Shown: piece by piece, positions 16,301 through 24,947 of the stretch
Layout of the letters: the number at the start of each line of letters is the position of its first letter
Numbering within the stretch: position 1 is the first letter of the stretch
DNA from: Lachnospiraceae bacterium
Lineage (GTDB): Bacteria > Bacillota > Clostridia > Lachnospirales > Lachnospiraceae
Direction of reading: 5' to 3'
NCBI GenBank assembly: GCA_910574285.1
Contig: CAJTAL010000025.1
Span: 1 to 62,640 of the forward strand
Length of the DNA stretch: 62,640 nt
Notes under the pieces: generated by a model
What the model saw: the letters and a program-made list of their open reading frames with translations, nothing else
Databases searched by the model: none
Told to the model about the DNA's origin: nothing
Position numbers and translations under genes: made by a program

Positions 16301-16320
16301 AAAACCTGTCGGCAGGTTTT
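16301..16320 (+). promoter_or_regulatory. Hairpin in the purC leader
   Basis: AAAACCTG-TCGG-CAGGTTTT is an 8-bp perfect stem with a stable TCGG loop, ending in four Ts, 60 bp before the purC start. It could act as a weak attenuator or 5' stabiliser. I found no confident -35/-10 pair for purC in 16206-16300, which otherwise holds only AT-rich sequence. Confidence 0.4.
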
Positions 16321-16379
16321 CCGTAATTATGTAAGCAAATGCTTTCTAAAAAATACTATGACAAAGAGAGGGATACATT

Positions 16380-17243
16380 ATGAAACCAATCAAAGAAGGA
16401 AAAGTACGCGAGATCTATGACAACGGCGACAGCCTGATCATGGTTGCCACCGACCGTATCAGTTGTTTCGACGTTATTCTGAAGAATGATGTGACAAAGA
16501 AGGGAACCGTCCTGACTCAGATGTCCAGATTCTGGTTCGACATGACAAAGGATATCCTCCCAAACCACATGATTTCCACGGACGTCAAGGATATGCCTGA
16601 GTTTTTCCAAACTCCGCAGTTTGACGGAAACAGTATGATGTGCAAGAAGCTTGAGATGCTTCCTATCGAATGTATCGTCCGCGGCTATATCACCGGAAGC
16701 GGATGGGCAAGTTATCAGAAAGACGGCACCGTCTGCGGCATCCGTCTGCCGGAAGGACTGAAAGAATCCGACAAACTGCCGGAGCCCATCTATACGCCGT
16801 CCACAAAAGCCGAGATCGGAGACCACGACGAAAATATCTCCTATGAGCAGAGCATCGCCCATCTGGAAAAATATTTCCCGGGGAAAGGGGAAGAATACGC
16901 GGCAAAGCTTCGCGACTATACCCTTGCCCTCTATAAAAAATGCGCGGATTACGCCCTTACCCGCGGCATCATAATCGCAGACACCAAGTTCGAATTCGGT
17001 CTGGATGAGAATGGAAACATCGTCATCGGCGACGAGATGCTGACGCCTGACAGTTCCCGCTTCTGGCCTGCAGACGTATATGAACCGGGTCACGGACAGC
17101 CGTCCTTTGATAAACAGTTCGCCCGGGACTGGCTGAAAGCGAACCCGGGAAATGACTGGACGCTGCCGGAAGACATCGTAAAGAAGACGATCGATAAATA
17201 CCTGCAGGGATATGAGATGCTGACCGGCGGAAAATTAGAATAG
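16380..17243 (+). CDS. purC: Phosphoribosylaminoimidazole-succinocarboxamide synthase (SAICAR synthetase)
   Basis: Eighth step of de novo purine synthesis: joins CAIR and aspartate using ATP. The 287-residue sequence has KEGKVREIYDNGDSLIMVAT at the start, MIPIE-type LPIECIVRGYITGSGW, the SAICAR signature region IIIADTKFEFGLDENG and the conserved DEMLTPDSSRFWPAD. It belongs to the longer eukaryote-like/clostridial subgroup. AGAGAGGG precedes the ATG. It stands alone on the plus strand between two minus-strand units and shares a terminator with the ABC transporter operon that converges on it. Confidence 0.95.
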   Translation: MKPIKEGKVREIYDNGDSLIMVATDRISCFDVILKNDVTKKGTVLTQMSRFWFDMTKDILPNHMISTDVKDMPEFFQTPQFDGNSMMCKKLEMLPIECIVRGYITGSGWASYQKDGTVCGIRLPEGLKESDKLPEPIYTPSTKAEIGDHDENISYEQSIAHLEKYFPGKGEEYAAKLRDYTLALYKKCADYALTRGIIIADTKFEFGLDENGNIVIGDEMLTPDSSRFWPADVYEPGHGQPSFDKQFARDWLKANPGNDWTLPEDIVKKTIDKYLQGYEMLTGGKLE

Positions 17244-17277
17244 TACCAGAGAAACGAAATCTCCTATATTATATCAT

Positions 17278-17335
17278 AAAAAAATCAGGTATATCAGAAT
17301 CCCTCATGACAGCCTTGGGAATCTGATATACCTGA
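17278..17335. terminator. Bidirectional terminator between purC and the ABC operon
   Basis: A perfect 19-bp stem (17285-17303 with 17317-17335) has a 13-nt loop. Seven As at 17278-17284 give a T-run for minus-strand transcripts. It serves the ABC transporter operon strongly and probably purC as well. Confidence 0.85.
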
Positions 17336-17365
17336 ATCACACAAAGTCAGATAAATCCGTATATT

Positions 17366-18148
17366 CTAAATTGTCACTTTTGATAAGAACTGCCGGGTTC
17401 TTTCTTCCGCAGGATGCTCGAATACCTGTATCGGATCCCCCTGTTCTACGATACTGCCATCATCCATGAATATCACATGATCCGCCACATCCCGTGCAAA
17501 AGCCATCTCGTGAGTTACGATTACCATCGTAGTATTGTCGTCGGCCAGTTCCCGGATTACCTTCAGGACTTCTCCTGTCAGTTCCGGATCCAACGCAGAG
17601 GTGGGCTCGTCAAAACACAGGATATCCGGCTTCAGCGCCAACGCTCTCGCGATGGCGACACGCTGACACTGTCCCCCCGAAAGCTGATGAGGGTAATTAT
17701 CCTTACGGTTGGAAAGCCCCATCTTCATAAGAAGTGATTCCGCTTCTGCCCGGATCTCTTCCTGTATCTCCTTCTTCCTTGCCTTATAATCTGCCTGCTC
17801 CGACGCTAAGAGTTCTCTTGCCAGCATCACATTCTTTAGCGCCGTATACTGCGGAAACAGATTAAAGGACTGGAACACCAGACCGAAATGCAGCCTCTTC
17901 TTGCGGATTGCCGACTCCTGTCTTGTGGACGGGTCCTCCGCGTCAAACAGCACCTCGTTATTTACCCGAATAACTCCTTTATCCGGCGTCTCCAGGAAAT
18001 TCAGACAACGGAGCAGGGTCGTCTTCCCGCTCCCGGAAGATCCTATGATGGAGAGCGCCTGCCCTTTTTCCAGCGAAAAGCTGATATCCTTAAGCGCCTC
18101 CGTGCGGCTGAAAGATTTACATATATGTTCTGCCTCTAAGATTGCCAT
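17366..18148 (-). CDS. Polar amino acid ABC transporter, ATP-binding protein
   Basis: ATPase of a GlnQ/TcyC-type importer. It contains Walker A GSSGSGKTTLLRCLNFLE, the Q-loop LVFQSFNLFPQYTALKNV, the signature LSGGQCQRVAIARALA, Walker B DILCFDEPTSALDPE and the H-loop VIVTHEMAFARDVADHVIFM. ATG 18148 is preferred (9 bp after GGAGG); ATG 18157 is only 4 bp from it. The gene is the last of three with permease and binding protein. Some relatives of this arrangement import cystine; the substrate cannot be decided from sequence. Confidence 0.93.
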   Translation of the reverse strand: MAILEAEHICKSFSRTEALKDISFSLEKGQALSIIGSSGSGKTTLLRCLNFLETPDKGVIRVNNEVLFDAEDPSTRQESAIRKKRLHFGLVFQSFNLFPQYTALKNVMLARELLASEQADYKARKKEIQEEIRAEAESLLMKMGLSNRKDNYPHQLSGGQCQRVAIARALALKPDILCFDEPTSALDPELTGEVLKVIRELADDNTTMVIVTHEMAFARDVADHVIFMDDGSIVEQGDPIQVFEHPAEERTRQFLSKVTI

Positions 18149-18163
18149 CACATCCACCCTCCT

Positions 18164-18850
18164 CTATCTGAAATAATCAAGCTTTCTCTCCAGCCGTCCC
18201 AGCAGCATCGTCAGGATACCGTTGAATATCAGATAGTAAACTGCCGTAAAGAACAGCGGCCAGATCGCCCCGGAGATCCCATGAGAGCCCTTCATGAATG
18301 CCTGCCCTGCCCAGATGATCTCCTGAAGCGCAATAATCCGGGCCAAGGACGTATCCTTCACCAGCGTTATAATCTCATTGGACATAGGCGGAACTATGCG
18401 CTTGATCATCTGCAGCAGCGTAATCTTAAAGAATATCTGGCTCCTCGTCATACCAAGCACAAGCCCTGCTTCTTCCTGCCCGACAGGCACCCCCTGGATG
18501 CCGCCCCGGTAGATCTCTGAGAAATAACACGCATAGTTCAGTATAAACGAGACTGACGCCGCTAAAAAACGGCCCGCCTCTCCGCCTCCCCAGATGGGAT
18601 TATGAAGTACCAGACCCGGAAAATAGTAAATGATCAAAAGCTGGATCATCAAAGGAGTTCCCCGTATGATCCAGACGACAAATTTACTAAGATAACTAAG
18701 GGGCCGAAACCTCGACATCGAACCGAATGCAATCACAAGTCCCAGCGGAAATGCACCGATCAATGTGACAAAAAATAGTTTTAACGTCTGTAAGAAACCG
18801 ACGTTCAATGCATCTACAACGATCGGCATCTGTTCCATGATCTGTCCCAT
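18164..18850 (-). CDS. Polar amino acid ABC transporter, permease
   Basis: 228-residue HisM/GlnP-type membrane component with several hydrophobic helices (for example LFFVTLIGAFPLGLVIAFG and ISGAIWPLFFTAVYYLIFNG). It has the conserved RGTPLMIQLLIIYY and the EAA loop GQEEAGLVLGMTRSQIFFKI, which docks on the ATPase. It lies between binding protein and ATPase genes with short spacing (45 and 15 bp), as one operon. It would dimerise in the membrane. Confidence 0.93.
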   Translation of the reverse strand: MGQIMEQMPIVVDALNVGFLQTLKLFFVTLIGAFPLGLVIAFGSMSRFRPLSYLSKFVVWIIRGTPLMIQLLIIYYFPGLVLHNPIWGGGEAGRFLAASVSFILNYACYFSEIYRGGIQGVPVGQEEAGLVLGMTRSQIFFKITLLQMIKRIVPPMSNEIITLVKDTSLARIIALQEIIWAGQAFMKGSHGISGAIWPLFFTAVYYLIFNGILTMLLGRLERKLDYFR

Positions 18851-18895
18851 ATCTGTATCCTGCTTTCTCTTTTGATTCCCTCTCTTTACAGTTCC

Positions 18896-19735
18896 TTACT
18901 GCTCGATAACCGCCGCCTGTACGCCGTATTTCTCAGCGCATTCCAACATGCTGCCATCCTCATAGCTGGACGCAAAGAAGTCGTTCAGTGCCTTTGCAAG
19001 ATCAGAACCCTTGCGGAATCCCACGCCGTATTCTTCATCGTTTAATCCGCAGGTATATGTAAGATCCGCATATCCGGTTCCCTCGCCTACCATGGCCGCC
19101 GCCATCAGAGAGTCGATCACCGCCGCGTCGGATGTACCTGCCGCAACTTCCATCAGGGCATCGGCCTGCGCTTTCACAGATGTGAATTCAAGCTCCAGGT
19201 TCTCCACAGCCTCTTCCCCTGCGCTTCCTGCTTCTACCGCAAAAGTAAGGTCAGACAGACTGTCCTTATCCTGATATTTATCCGCAACATCAGACGGAAC
19301 GATCACTACCTGAGCGTTGTTGCAATATGCATTCGAGCACTCCATCGAACTGGTCACTTCACTGGTAAGGGTCATACCGTTCCATACACAGTCGATAGTC
19401 TTACCGTCCAGCTCCATGATCTTGTTATCCCAGTCAATCTCAACAAACTCTGCTTCAACTCCCAGGCTTTCTGCGAACGCTTTCGCCATATCCGCGTCAA
19501 AGCCGATCCACTCGTCGCCGTCCGCTTTGTAATCCATAGGTTCAAAGTCCGTAATACCGATAACCAGCTTTCCCTTCCCCTTCACATACTCCATATCGCT
19601 TCCGCTGGAATCATCAGAAGAATCTGCACCGGAAGAAGCGTCTGCGCCGGAATCCTTATCTGCCCCCGAATTGCCGCACGCCGCCAGGGACAATACCATT
19701 GCCGCTGTTAATAAAATTGTAATCCACTTTTTCAT
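18896..19735 (-). CDS. Amino acid ABC transporter, substrate-binding lipoprotein
   Basis: Begins with a lipoprotein signal, MKKWITILLTAAMVLSLAAC, with the modified cysteine at residue 20, then a Ser/Asp/Gly-rich linker (about 22-47). The SBP_bac_3 domain follows, with KLVIGITDFEPMDY, WIGFDADMAKAFAESLGVE and a later DAAVIDSLMAAAM. The acidic linker tethers the receptor to the outer face of the membrane. It is the first gene of the transporter operon, with its own promoter and leader hairpin upstream. Confidence 0.93.
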   Translation of the reverse strand: MKKWITILLTAAMVLSLAACGNSGADKDSGADASSGADSSDDSSGSDMEYVKGKGKLVIGITDFEPMDYKADGDEWIGFDADMAKAFAESLGVEAEFVEIDWDNKIMELDGKTIDCVWNGMTLTSEVTSSMECSNAYCNNAQVVIVPSDVADKYQDKDSLSDLTFAVEAGSAGEEAVENLELEFTSVKAQADALMEVAAGTSDAAVIDSLMAAAMVGEGTGYADLTYTCGLNDEEYGVGFRKGSDLAKALNDFFASSYEDGSMLECAEKYGVQAAVIEQ

Positions 19736-19763
19736 AAAATTCTCACCTCAACCTTATATTTTC

Positions 19764-19834
19764 CGCCGCATAAAACATCCTGCCCGTCTTACGCGGCACG
19801 CTACTATATTAGCAATTTACCACAGTAAAGTCAA
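19764..19834 (-). promoter_or_regulatory. Promoter and leader hairpin of the ABC operon
   Basis: TTGACT (19834-19829) and TAATAT (19811-19806) have a 17-bp spacer that contains the inverted repeat TTTAC-TGTG-GTAAA, a possible operator. Downstream, between about 19798 and 19764, the transcript can form GCCGCGUAA/UUAUGCGGC, a 9-bp stem. The GAGGTGAG ribosome site precedes the ATG. Confidence 0.6.
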
Positions 19835-19887
19835 GTAGAATTTTATTTTAACACTCCAATTAATTTTCGCACTTACATCAACATACA

Positions 19888-20069
19888 GCAGATTGAATCG
19901 GAAGGATGTCTCTAAGCAGACAATTCAGGGGCGCTTTTTATGGAGGTGAAATCCACTGCTTATGGAATCTTAGGCGTGAAGCCTTTGCTGAACGTCTTAG
20001 ATTCCGTTAGCAGTTAGTTCACCGGAATATTGCCCCGTCTGCGTGAGACATCCTTCCGATTCAATCTGC
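19888..20069. repeat. Structured repeat element, copy 2
   Basis: 182-bp element closed by a perfect 25-bp inverted repeat (19888-19912 with 20045-20069). Inner stems match those of copy 1: 19916-19921 with 20037-20042; 19928-19932 with 20032-20036; 19945-19950 with 20018-20023; 19956-19960 with 20009-20013; 19964-19970 with 19999-20005; 19973-19977 with 19992-19996; and apical 19980-19982 with 19987-19989 flanked by tandem G-A. Several stem positions differ from copy 1 on both strands so that pairing is kept. It lies 28 bp after the aspS stop. The outer arm sequence is unrelated to that of copy 1. Confidence 0.8.
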
Positions 20070-20097
20070 GTACGCTGACGCAAATATGAAAATAATA

Positions 20098-21879
20098 CTA
20101 CTCTATAATCTTAAGGCCCAGTTCGTCTAACTGCTTCTGGTCAACCGGAGTCGGCGCCTCAGTCATCAGATCCGACGCGTCTTTTACCTTCGGGAACGCG
20201 ATCACGTCACGGATACTGTCTTCTTTTGCCATCAGCATCACAAGACGGTCAAGCCCGTAGGCAAGTCCTGCATGGGGCGGAACGCCGTACTTGAACGCCG
20301 TTAAAAGGAAGCCGAACTGCTCCTTTGCCTGCTCCGGCGTGAATCCAAGCACTTCAAACATCTTATTCTGTATCTCCGGGTTAAAGATACGGACGCTTCC
20401 GCCGCCGATCTCATTTCCGTTCAACACGATATCATAAGCCTTTGCCCGCACTTTGCCCGGTTCGCTGTCAATCAATTCAAGGTCTTCTTCCATCGGCATG
20501 GTAAAGGGGTGGTGCATAGCCGTATAACGATTCTGCTCTTCACTCCACTCCAACAGCGGGAATTCCGTCACCCATAAGAACCTGTAATCATTCTTATCGA
20601 GCAGTTCCATCTGACGGGCAAGTTCCAGACGGAGCGCTCCCAGCACATCCCATACTACCTTATTCTGATCTGCCGCGAAGAGCAGAAGATCCCCGTTCTC
20701 TCCGTCCATAGCCTGAATCAGTGCCGCCGTCTCTTCTTCCGTCATGAACTTCGCAAAAGAAGATTTCGCCGTGCCGTCTTCCTGAACCGCGATATATGCA
20801 AGCCCTTTCGCACCGTAATCCTTCGCAAAAGACACCAGCTTATCGATCTTCTTGCGGGGCATGCTTCCCTGGCCCTTGGCATTGATACCGCGGACGGAGC
20901 CTCCGTTCTCAATCGCTCCTTTGAATACAGCAAATCCGCAGTCCTTCACCACTTCGGTCACATCACAGAGTTCCATCCCAAAGCGGATATCCGGCTTGTC
21001 CGAACCGTAACGGTCCATCGCCTCCCGCCAGGTCATCCTTGGAATCGGAAGCTGTACTTCCACTCCCAGGACTTCTTTGAAAATCTTCGCAAGCAGGCGT
21101 TCATTGACGTCAATCACATCATCCACGTCCACAAAAGACAGCTCCATATCAATCTGAGTAAATTCCGGCTGCCGATCCGCGCGAAGGTCCTCGTCGCGGA
21201 AACATCTCGCGATCTGAAAATAACGGTCATATCCGGAGCACATCAACAACTGCTTGAATAACTGCGGAGACTGCGGCAGCGCATAGAAGTGTCCCTGATG
21301 AATACGGCTCGGCACCAGATAATCCCTCGCCCCTTCCGGCGTACTTCCGATCAGCACCGGCGTCTCTATCTCAAGGAACCCTTCTTCTGCAAGAAACTGA
21401 CGGGTCAATGTCGCAACCTGGCTCCTCATCATCATATTCCTTTGAAGGTCCGGCCTTCTAAGATCCAGATATCGGTATTTCAGGCGTACTTCCTCCTTCG
21501 TCTTTGAATTCTCCTCGATGGGGAAGGGGGGTGTCTCTGATTCGGAAAGGATCCGAAGCTGCTCCGGAATAATCTCGATCTCTCCGGTGGCCAGATTCTG
21601 ATTGACGGCGCCGGAACGCTTCTCTACTCTTCCCACAATCGCTACGACAAACTCTGCTCTCAGCCTCGCCGCTTTCTCTATCAACTCCGCATCGGTTTTT
21701 CCTTCCTCGAATACAGCCTGAATGATTCCGGAACGGTCCCTCACATCGACGAAGACCAGTCCTCCTTTATTCCTGTTCTTCTGTACCCATCCCATGATGG
21801 TCACTGTCTCGCCTGTATTGGCGACTGACAGTTCCGCACATCTGTGCGTCCTCTTTAATCCCTGCATTGACTCAGCCAT
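20098..21879 (-). CDS. aspS: Aspartyl-tRNA synthetase
   Basis: Class II synthetase of the bacterial type, 593 residues. The N-terminal OB anticodon domain (TVTIMGWVQKNRNKGGLVFV) is followed by motif 2 (FRDEDLRADRQPEFTQIDME), the inserted GAD domain (about 290-420) and motif 3 (GLAYGLDRLVMLM). The ending ASDLMTEAPTPVD is characteristic of AspRS. It is the last gene of the conserved run that begins upstream at SCIFF. It is separated from hisS by an array of 21-bp repeats. No T-box leader is visible upstream. Confidence 0.96.
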   Translation of the reverse strand: MAESMQGLKRTHRCAELSVANTGETVTIMGWVQKNRNKGGLVFVDVRDRSGIIQAVFEEGKTDAELIEKAARLRAEFVVAIVGRVEKRSGAVNQNLATGEIEIIPEQLRILSESETPPFPIEENSKTKEEVRLKYRYLDLRRPDLQRNMMMRSQVATLTRQFLAEEGFLEIETPVLIGSTPEGARDYLVPSRIHQGHFYALPQSPQLFKQLLMCSGYDRYFQIARCFRDEDLRADRQPEFTQIDMELSFVDVDDVIDVNERLLAKIFKEVLGVEVQLPIPRMTWREAMDRYGSDKPDIRFGMELCDVTEVVKDCGFAVFKGAIENGGSVRGINAKGQGSMPRKKIDKLVSFAKDYGAKGLAYIAVQEDGTAKSSFAKFMTEEETAALIQAMDGENGDLLLFAADQNKVVWDVLGALRLELARQMELLDKNDYRFLWVTEFPLLEWSEEQNRYTAMHHPFTMPMEEDLELIDSEPGKVRAKAYDIVLNGNEIGGGSVRIFNPEIQNKMFEVLGFTPEQAKEQFGFLLTAFKYGVPPHAGLAYGLDRLVMLMAKEDSIRDVIAFPKVKDASDLMTEAPTPVDQKQLDELGLKIIE

Positions 21880-21923
21880 ATCTCTATATCTCCTTTTATC
21901 TTTACTGATCTGTCTTTACTCAT

Positions 21924-22087
21924 TTCTCTGTTACTACGCTAATCTTCTCTGTTACTGCGCTAATCTTCTCTGCCACAACGCTAATCTTCTCTGTTACTAC
22001 GCTAATCTTCTCCGTCACAACGCTAATTTCTCTGTCACAACGCTAATTTTCTCTGCCGCTACACTATTTTCTCGTCATTACGTTAAT
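21924..22087. repeat. 21-bp tandem repeat between hisS and aspS
   Basis: About eight units of TTCTCTGTTACTACGCTAATC, 21 bp each; the first four are regular and the later ones lose bases or drift. In the mRNA sense the unit is purine-rich and contains GAGAAGATTAGCG. The array begins about 35 bp after the hisS stop and ends about 45 bp before the aspS start. It has no coding potential in the sense direction. Confidence 0.9.
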
Positions 22088-22120
22088 GCACTCTCAGAAC
22101 CTCTTTCCGCCTGCTTTCTT

Positions 22121-23407
22121 TTATAAGATGAAGCATCTCTTACAGGTTTTCTTCCAGGAATCGGCATAACAGTCTATAATCTCTTCATACCCGTCTTCCT
22201 TCAACTGATCCTTCTGAAACTTTTTATTCTTCTTCATATTCACGATCAGCACCTGACGGCCCGCAGCCCGGTCTGCTTTCGCCAGCTCCAGGACTCTTAA
22301 GACTCCCTCTTTCGGCAGTTTCTTCTCCAACAGATAAGCCTTTTTGCTCTCTTTCCCCGGAACCTCATAACCATTTTCCAGAAGAAGCATAACGATCCGT
22401 TCAAATCCGATGGAGAACCCGCATGCCGGCGTATCCTGCCCGGTAAACTTACCGATCATCTTATCATAACGCCCGCCGCCTGCCACGGAACCGCCGAAAT
22501 CATCCATCCTGACTTCAAAGATCGTTCCGGTATAATAAGACTGTCCTCTTACTAATGTCGGATCAAAGCAGATATTAAATTCACAGTCCTTCGCCGCATT
22601 CACGCTGGAAATGATCATCTCCAGACCCTCCGCCGCCGCGTCGCTCAGACAATCTCCCAGCTTCTCCTTCAGATAACGGATTCCTGCCACGTCTGCCGAC
22701 GTCTCTTCAAAAAGGCTCAGATAAGTGTCCACCTGTTCTTTGCCGTAGCCCATCTCCTGAAGTTCTGCCGACACTCCTTCTGCTTTGATCTTATCCATCT
22801 TATCCAGGGCGATGAATACCTCGTCATAGTCTTCCTCTTTGAACCCGCTGTATGCCGCCATCGCTTTCAGGATATTACGGTCATTGACACATACGGTAAA
22901 GTTCCTGAAATCCAGCTTCCCAAGCATGGCCGTGGTTGCCAGGATCAGTTCGATCTCCGCCAGATTAGAAGACTCCCCCAGGATATCGATATCACATTGC
23001 ATGAACTGACGGAAACGACCTTTTTGCGGCCGGTCTGCCCGCCACACATTACCGATCTGCATTGCCTTGAAAGGCAACGGCAGTTCATTTGCATGATTTG
23101 CATAATATCTTGCAAGAGGCACCGTCAGGTCATAGCGCAGTCCTCCGTCCACCAGATCGTCCTCCGTCTCAGCCGTTTCAAGCTTTAGTTTCTCGCCGCG
23201 CTTCAGGATCTTGAAGATCAGCTTCTCGTTATCTCCGCCCTGTTTACTGCAGAGATTCTCGATATGCTCCACACAGGGAGTTTCCATAGACAGAAACCCA
23301 TAAGTCTTATAAGTATCCTTTACCAACTGTATCACATAGTCCCGGATCTCCATCTCCCTGGGGAGCATGTCCTTCATTCCGGTGACTGGTTTCTTCTTCA
23401 ACGCCAT
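22121..23407 (-). CDS. hisS: Histidyl-tRNA synthetase
   Basis: Class II synthetase, 428 residues from ATG 23407 (7 bp after AAGGAGA; an ATG at 23413 is too close to it). Motifs: RYDLTVPLARYYA, motif 2 RADRPQKGRFRQFMQCDID, the histidine-binding VRGQSYYTGTIFEVR, and motif 3 ACGFSIGFERIVMLL. The C-terminus ends with the unusual CYADSWKKTCKRCFIL. The start lies within the end of hemZ, so the genes are overlapped and coupled. Confidence 0.95.
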   Translation of the reverse strand: MALKKKPVTGMKDMLPREMEIRDYVIQLVKDTYKTYGFLSMETPCVEHIENLCSKQGGDNEKLIFKILKRGEKLKLETAETEDDLVDGGLRYDLTVPLARYYANHANELPLPFKAMQIGNVWRADRPQKGRFRQFMQCDIDILGESSNLAEIELILATTAMLGKLDFRNFTVCVNDRNILKAMAAYSGFKEEDYDEVFIALDKMDKIKAEGVSAELQEMGYGKEQVDTYLSLFEETSADVAGIRYLKEKLGDCLSDAAAEGLEMIISSVNAAKDCEFNICFDPTLVRGQSYYTGTIFEVRMDDFGGSVAGGGRYDKMIGKFTGQDTPACGFSIGFERIVMLLLENGYEVPGKESKKAYLLEKKLPKEGVLRVLELAKADRAAGRQVLIVNMKKNKKFQKDQLKEDGYEEIIDCYADSWKKTCKRCFIL

Positions 23408-24882
23408 AACCATTCTCCTTTTCGCTCAATCATCTCATCGATACGATCAATATACGCGTCGATCGCTTTCACGTTCTCCACACGTATCAGATGCGTCATC
23501 TTTCTCTTCTTACTGCCGGGCACAGGTATCGGCTCCTTCAACACGATCTTGGTAGACGCTCCCGCTCCCGCGGCAATGATAGATTGCTTTTCCTCCATAA
23601 TAAGTATATTGTATATTCCTGCTTTGTCAACCTTTGCATAACCGACATTTTCAAAATTCCCCGCGATATTCTTCTGCCGGTAAAGATAATACGGCGTCAT
23701 TCCCATCTGAGACGCGGCGTCCGAAGACATCCGTACCATCTCCGAAAGGGTCCTTGATATCTTGTCCGCGTCCGTCTTAAGATCTGCCCACTCCATCTTC
23801 GCCGCCCTTTTGATCGCCAGTGAATGAACCGTCAGGCTATCCGGCAAAAGCTCCCGGATCTGCCGCAGCGTATCTTCCATATCTTTTGCATCCTCTCCAG
23901 GAAGTCCCGCGATCAGGTCCATATTGATGTTGTCAAACCCCATCCTCCGGGCCAGACAGAATGCCTCAGGGACCTCCTCCACCCTATGCTTCCGCCCGAT
24001 GGTATCCAGAGTTTTCTGCTGCATGCTCTGAGGATTAACAGATAAACGGGTTATACCGTGCTTTCGCAGGACTTCCAGCCTGTCTCTGGTTATACTGTCC
24101 GGACGCCCCGCCTCCACCGTATATTCCAACAGGTATTCTCTGCTGAAATGCGTATCGATACATTCAAGGAGTCTTTCTAATTGAGACGCCGTCAGAGTCG
24201 TCGGCGTCCCTCCGCCGATATAGATGGTATTCAGCCTTTTCTTCACAGATTTTTCTGCAATATATATGAGTTCCTTCGTCAGGGCGGCAAGATAATCTTC
24301 CACCCGGTCCGCCCAGTCGGCCAATGCTCCGGAGCTAAAGGAACAGTAAGTACAGACCGTCGGGCAAAAAGGTATCCCTATATACAGACTATACCCTTCT
24401 TCACAATCCAGACTTTGAAGCAATGCCTGCTCACGTCTCGCAATCTCCCAGGATAGTTCAGCCTTCTTACGGCTTACCAGGCAGTCCTGCTGAAACCACG
24501 GGACAAACTGTTCCTTCGTCCATCCTTCCTCTGCCTTTTCCATGGCGATCTTAGTCGGCCTGACTCCCGTCAGTATCCCCCACGCCAGAGTCCTTCCGGT
24601 AATCCTCTTGAGTTCATGATAGAGCCTGACATCGATCCGGTACTTTATATCTTTTCCTTCTCCGGCCTGCGGCTGCTCTTCATATACTGGTTTTAAAAAA
24701 ACTTCTGTATTCTTATCTATATTTCCAATTACAATCTCTTCTGCGTCCGGTAATTGTACCATAACATAATGAGAGGCTTTCTCCTCCACCCTGCCGATCA
24801 CCTCTTCAGATGGGAAAAAAGCCTTCACGATATGATACACATTATACGTATACGCTTCACTCTTACATATAATCTGAATCAT
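23398..24882 (-). CDS. hemZ: Coproporphyrinogen III oxidase-like radical SAM protein HemZ
   Basis: 494-residue radical SAM enzyme of the HemZ family. The cluster motif is PFCPTVCTYCSF (CxxxCxxC), followed by IYIGGGTPTTLTASQLERL, the conserved VNPQSMQQKTLDTIGRKH and FDNINMDLIAGLPGE. The N-terminal 160 residues are the HemZ extension. The family is annotated as anaerobic coproporphyrinogen dehydrogenase; the activity of clostridial members is not certain. It lies between an MBL hydrolase and hisS, a common placement in Clostridia. Confidence 0.88.
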   Translation of the reverse strand: MIQIICKSEAYTYNVYHIVKAFFPSEEVIGRVEEKASHYVMVQLPDAEEIVIGNIDKNTEVFLKPVYEEQPQAGEGKDIKYRIDVRLYHELKRITGRTLAWGILTGVRPTKIAMEKAEEGWTKEQFVPWFQQDCLVSRKKAELSWEIARREQALLQSLDCEEGYSLYIGIPFCPTVCTYCSFSSGALADWADRVEDYLAALTKELIYIAEKSVKKRLNTIYIGGGTPTTLTASQLERLLECIDTHFSREYLLEYTVEAGRPDSITRDRLEVLRKHGITRLSVNPQSMQQKTLDTIGRKHRVEEVPEAFCLARRMGFDNINMDLIAGLPGEDAKDMEDTLRQIRELLPDSLTVHSLAIKRAAKMEWADLKTDADKISRTLSEMVRMSSDAASQMGMTPYYLYRQKNIAGNFENVGYAKVDKAGIYNILIMEEKQSIIAAGAGASTKIVLKEPIPVPGSKKRKMTHLIRVENVKAIDAYIDRIDEMIERKGEWLWR

Positions 24883-24947
24883 CCCTGCTCTGCTCCATTC
24901 TTAGAAACCGCTTAGGAACCAACCGCCTCTTCACTGTCAGTTCTTTT

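Noticed and set aside
19888-20069. Structured repeat as a MITE
   Set aside because: MITEs have conserved terminal inverted repeats and target duplications. Here the terminal arms differ completely between copies and no flanking duplication was found.
21924-22087. CRISPR array in the hisS-aspS gap
   Set aside because: The 21-bp units are contiguous with no spacers, and no cas genes are near. It is a simple tandem repeat. The same applies to the arrays at 12553, 12951 and 53718.
21880-22120. T-box leader upstream of aspS
   Set aside because: The interval is a tandem repeat array with no T-box sequence (AGGGUGGNACCGCG-like) on the minus strand.
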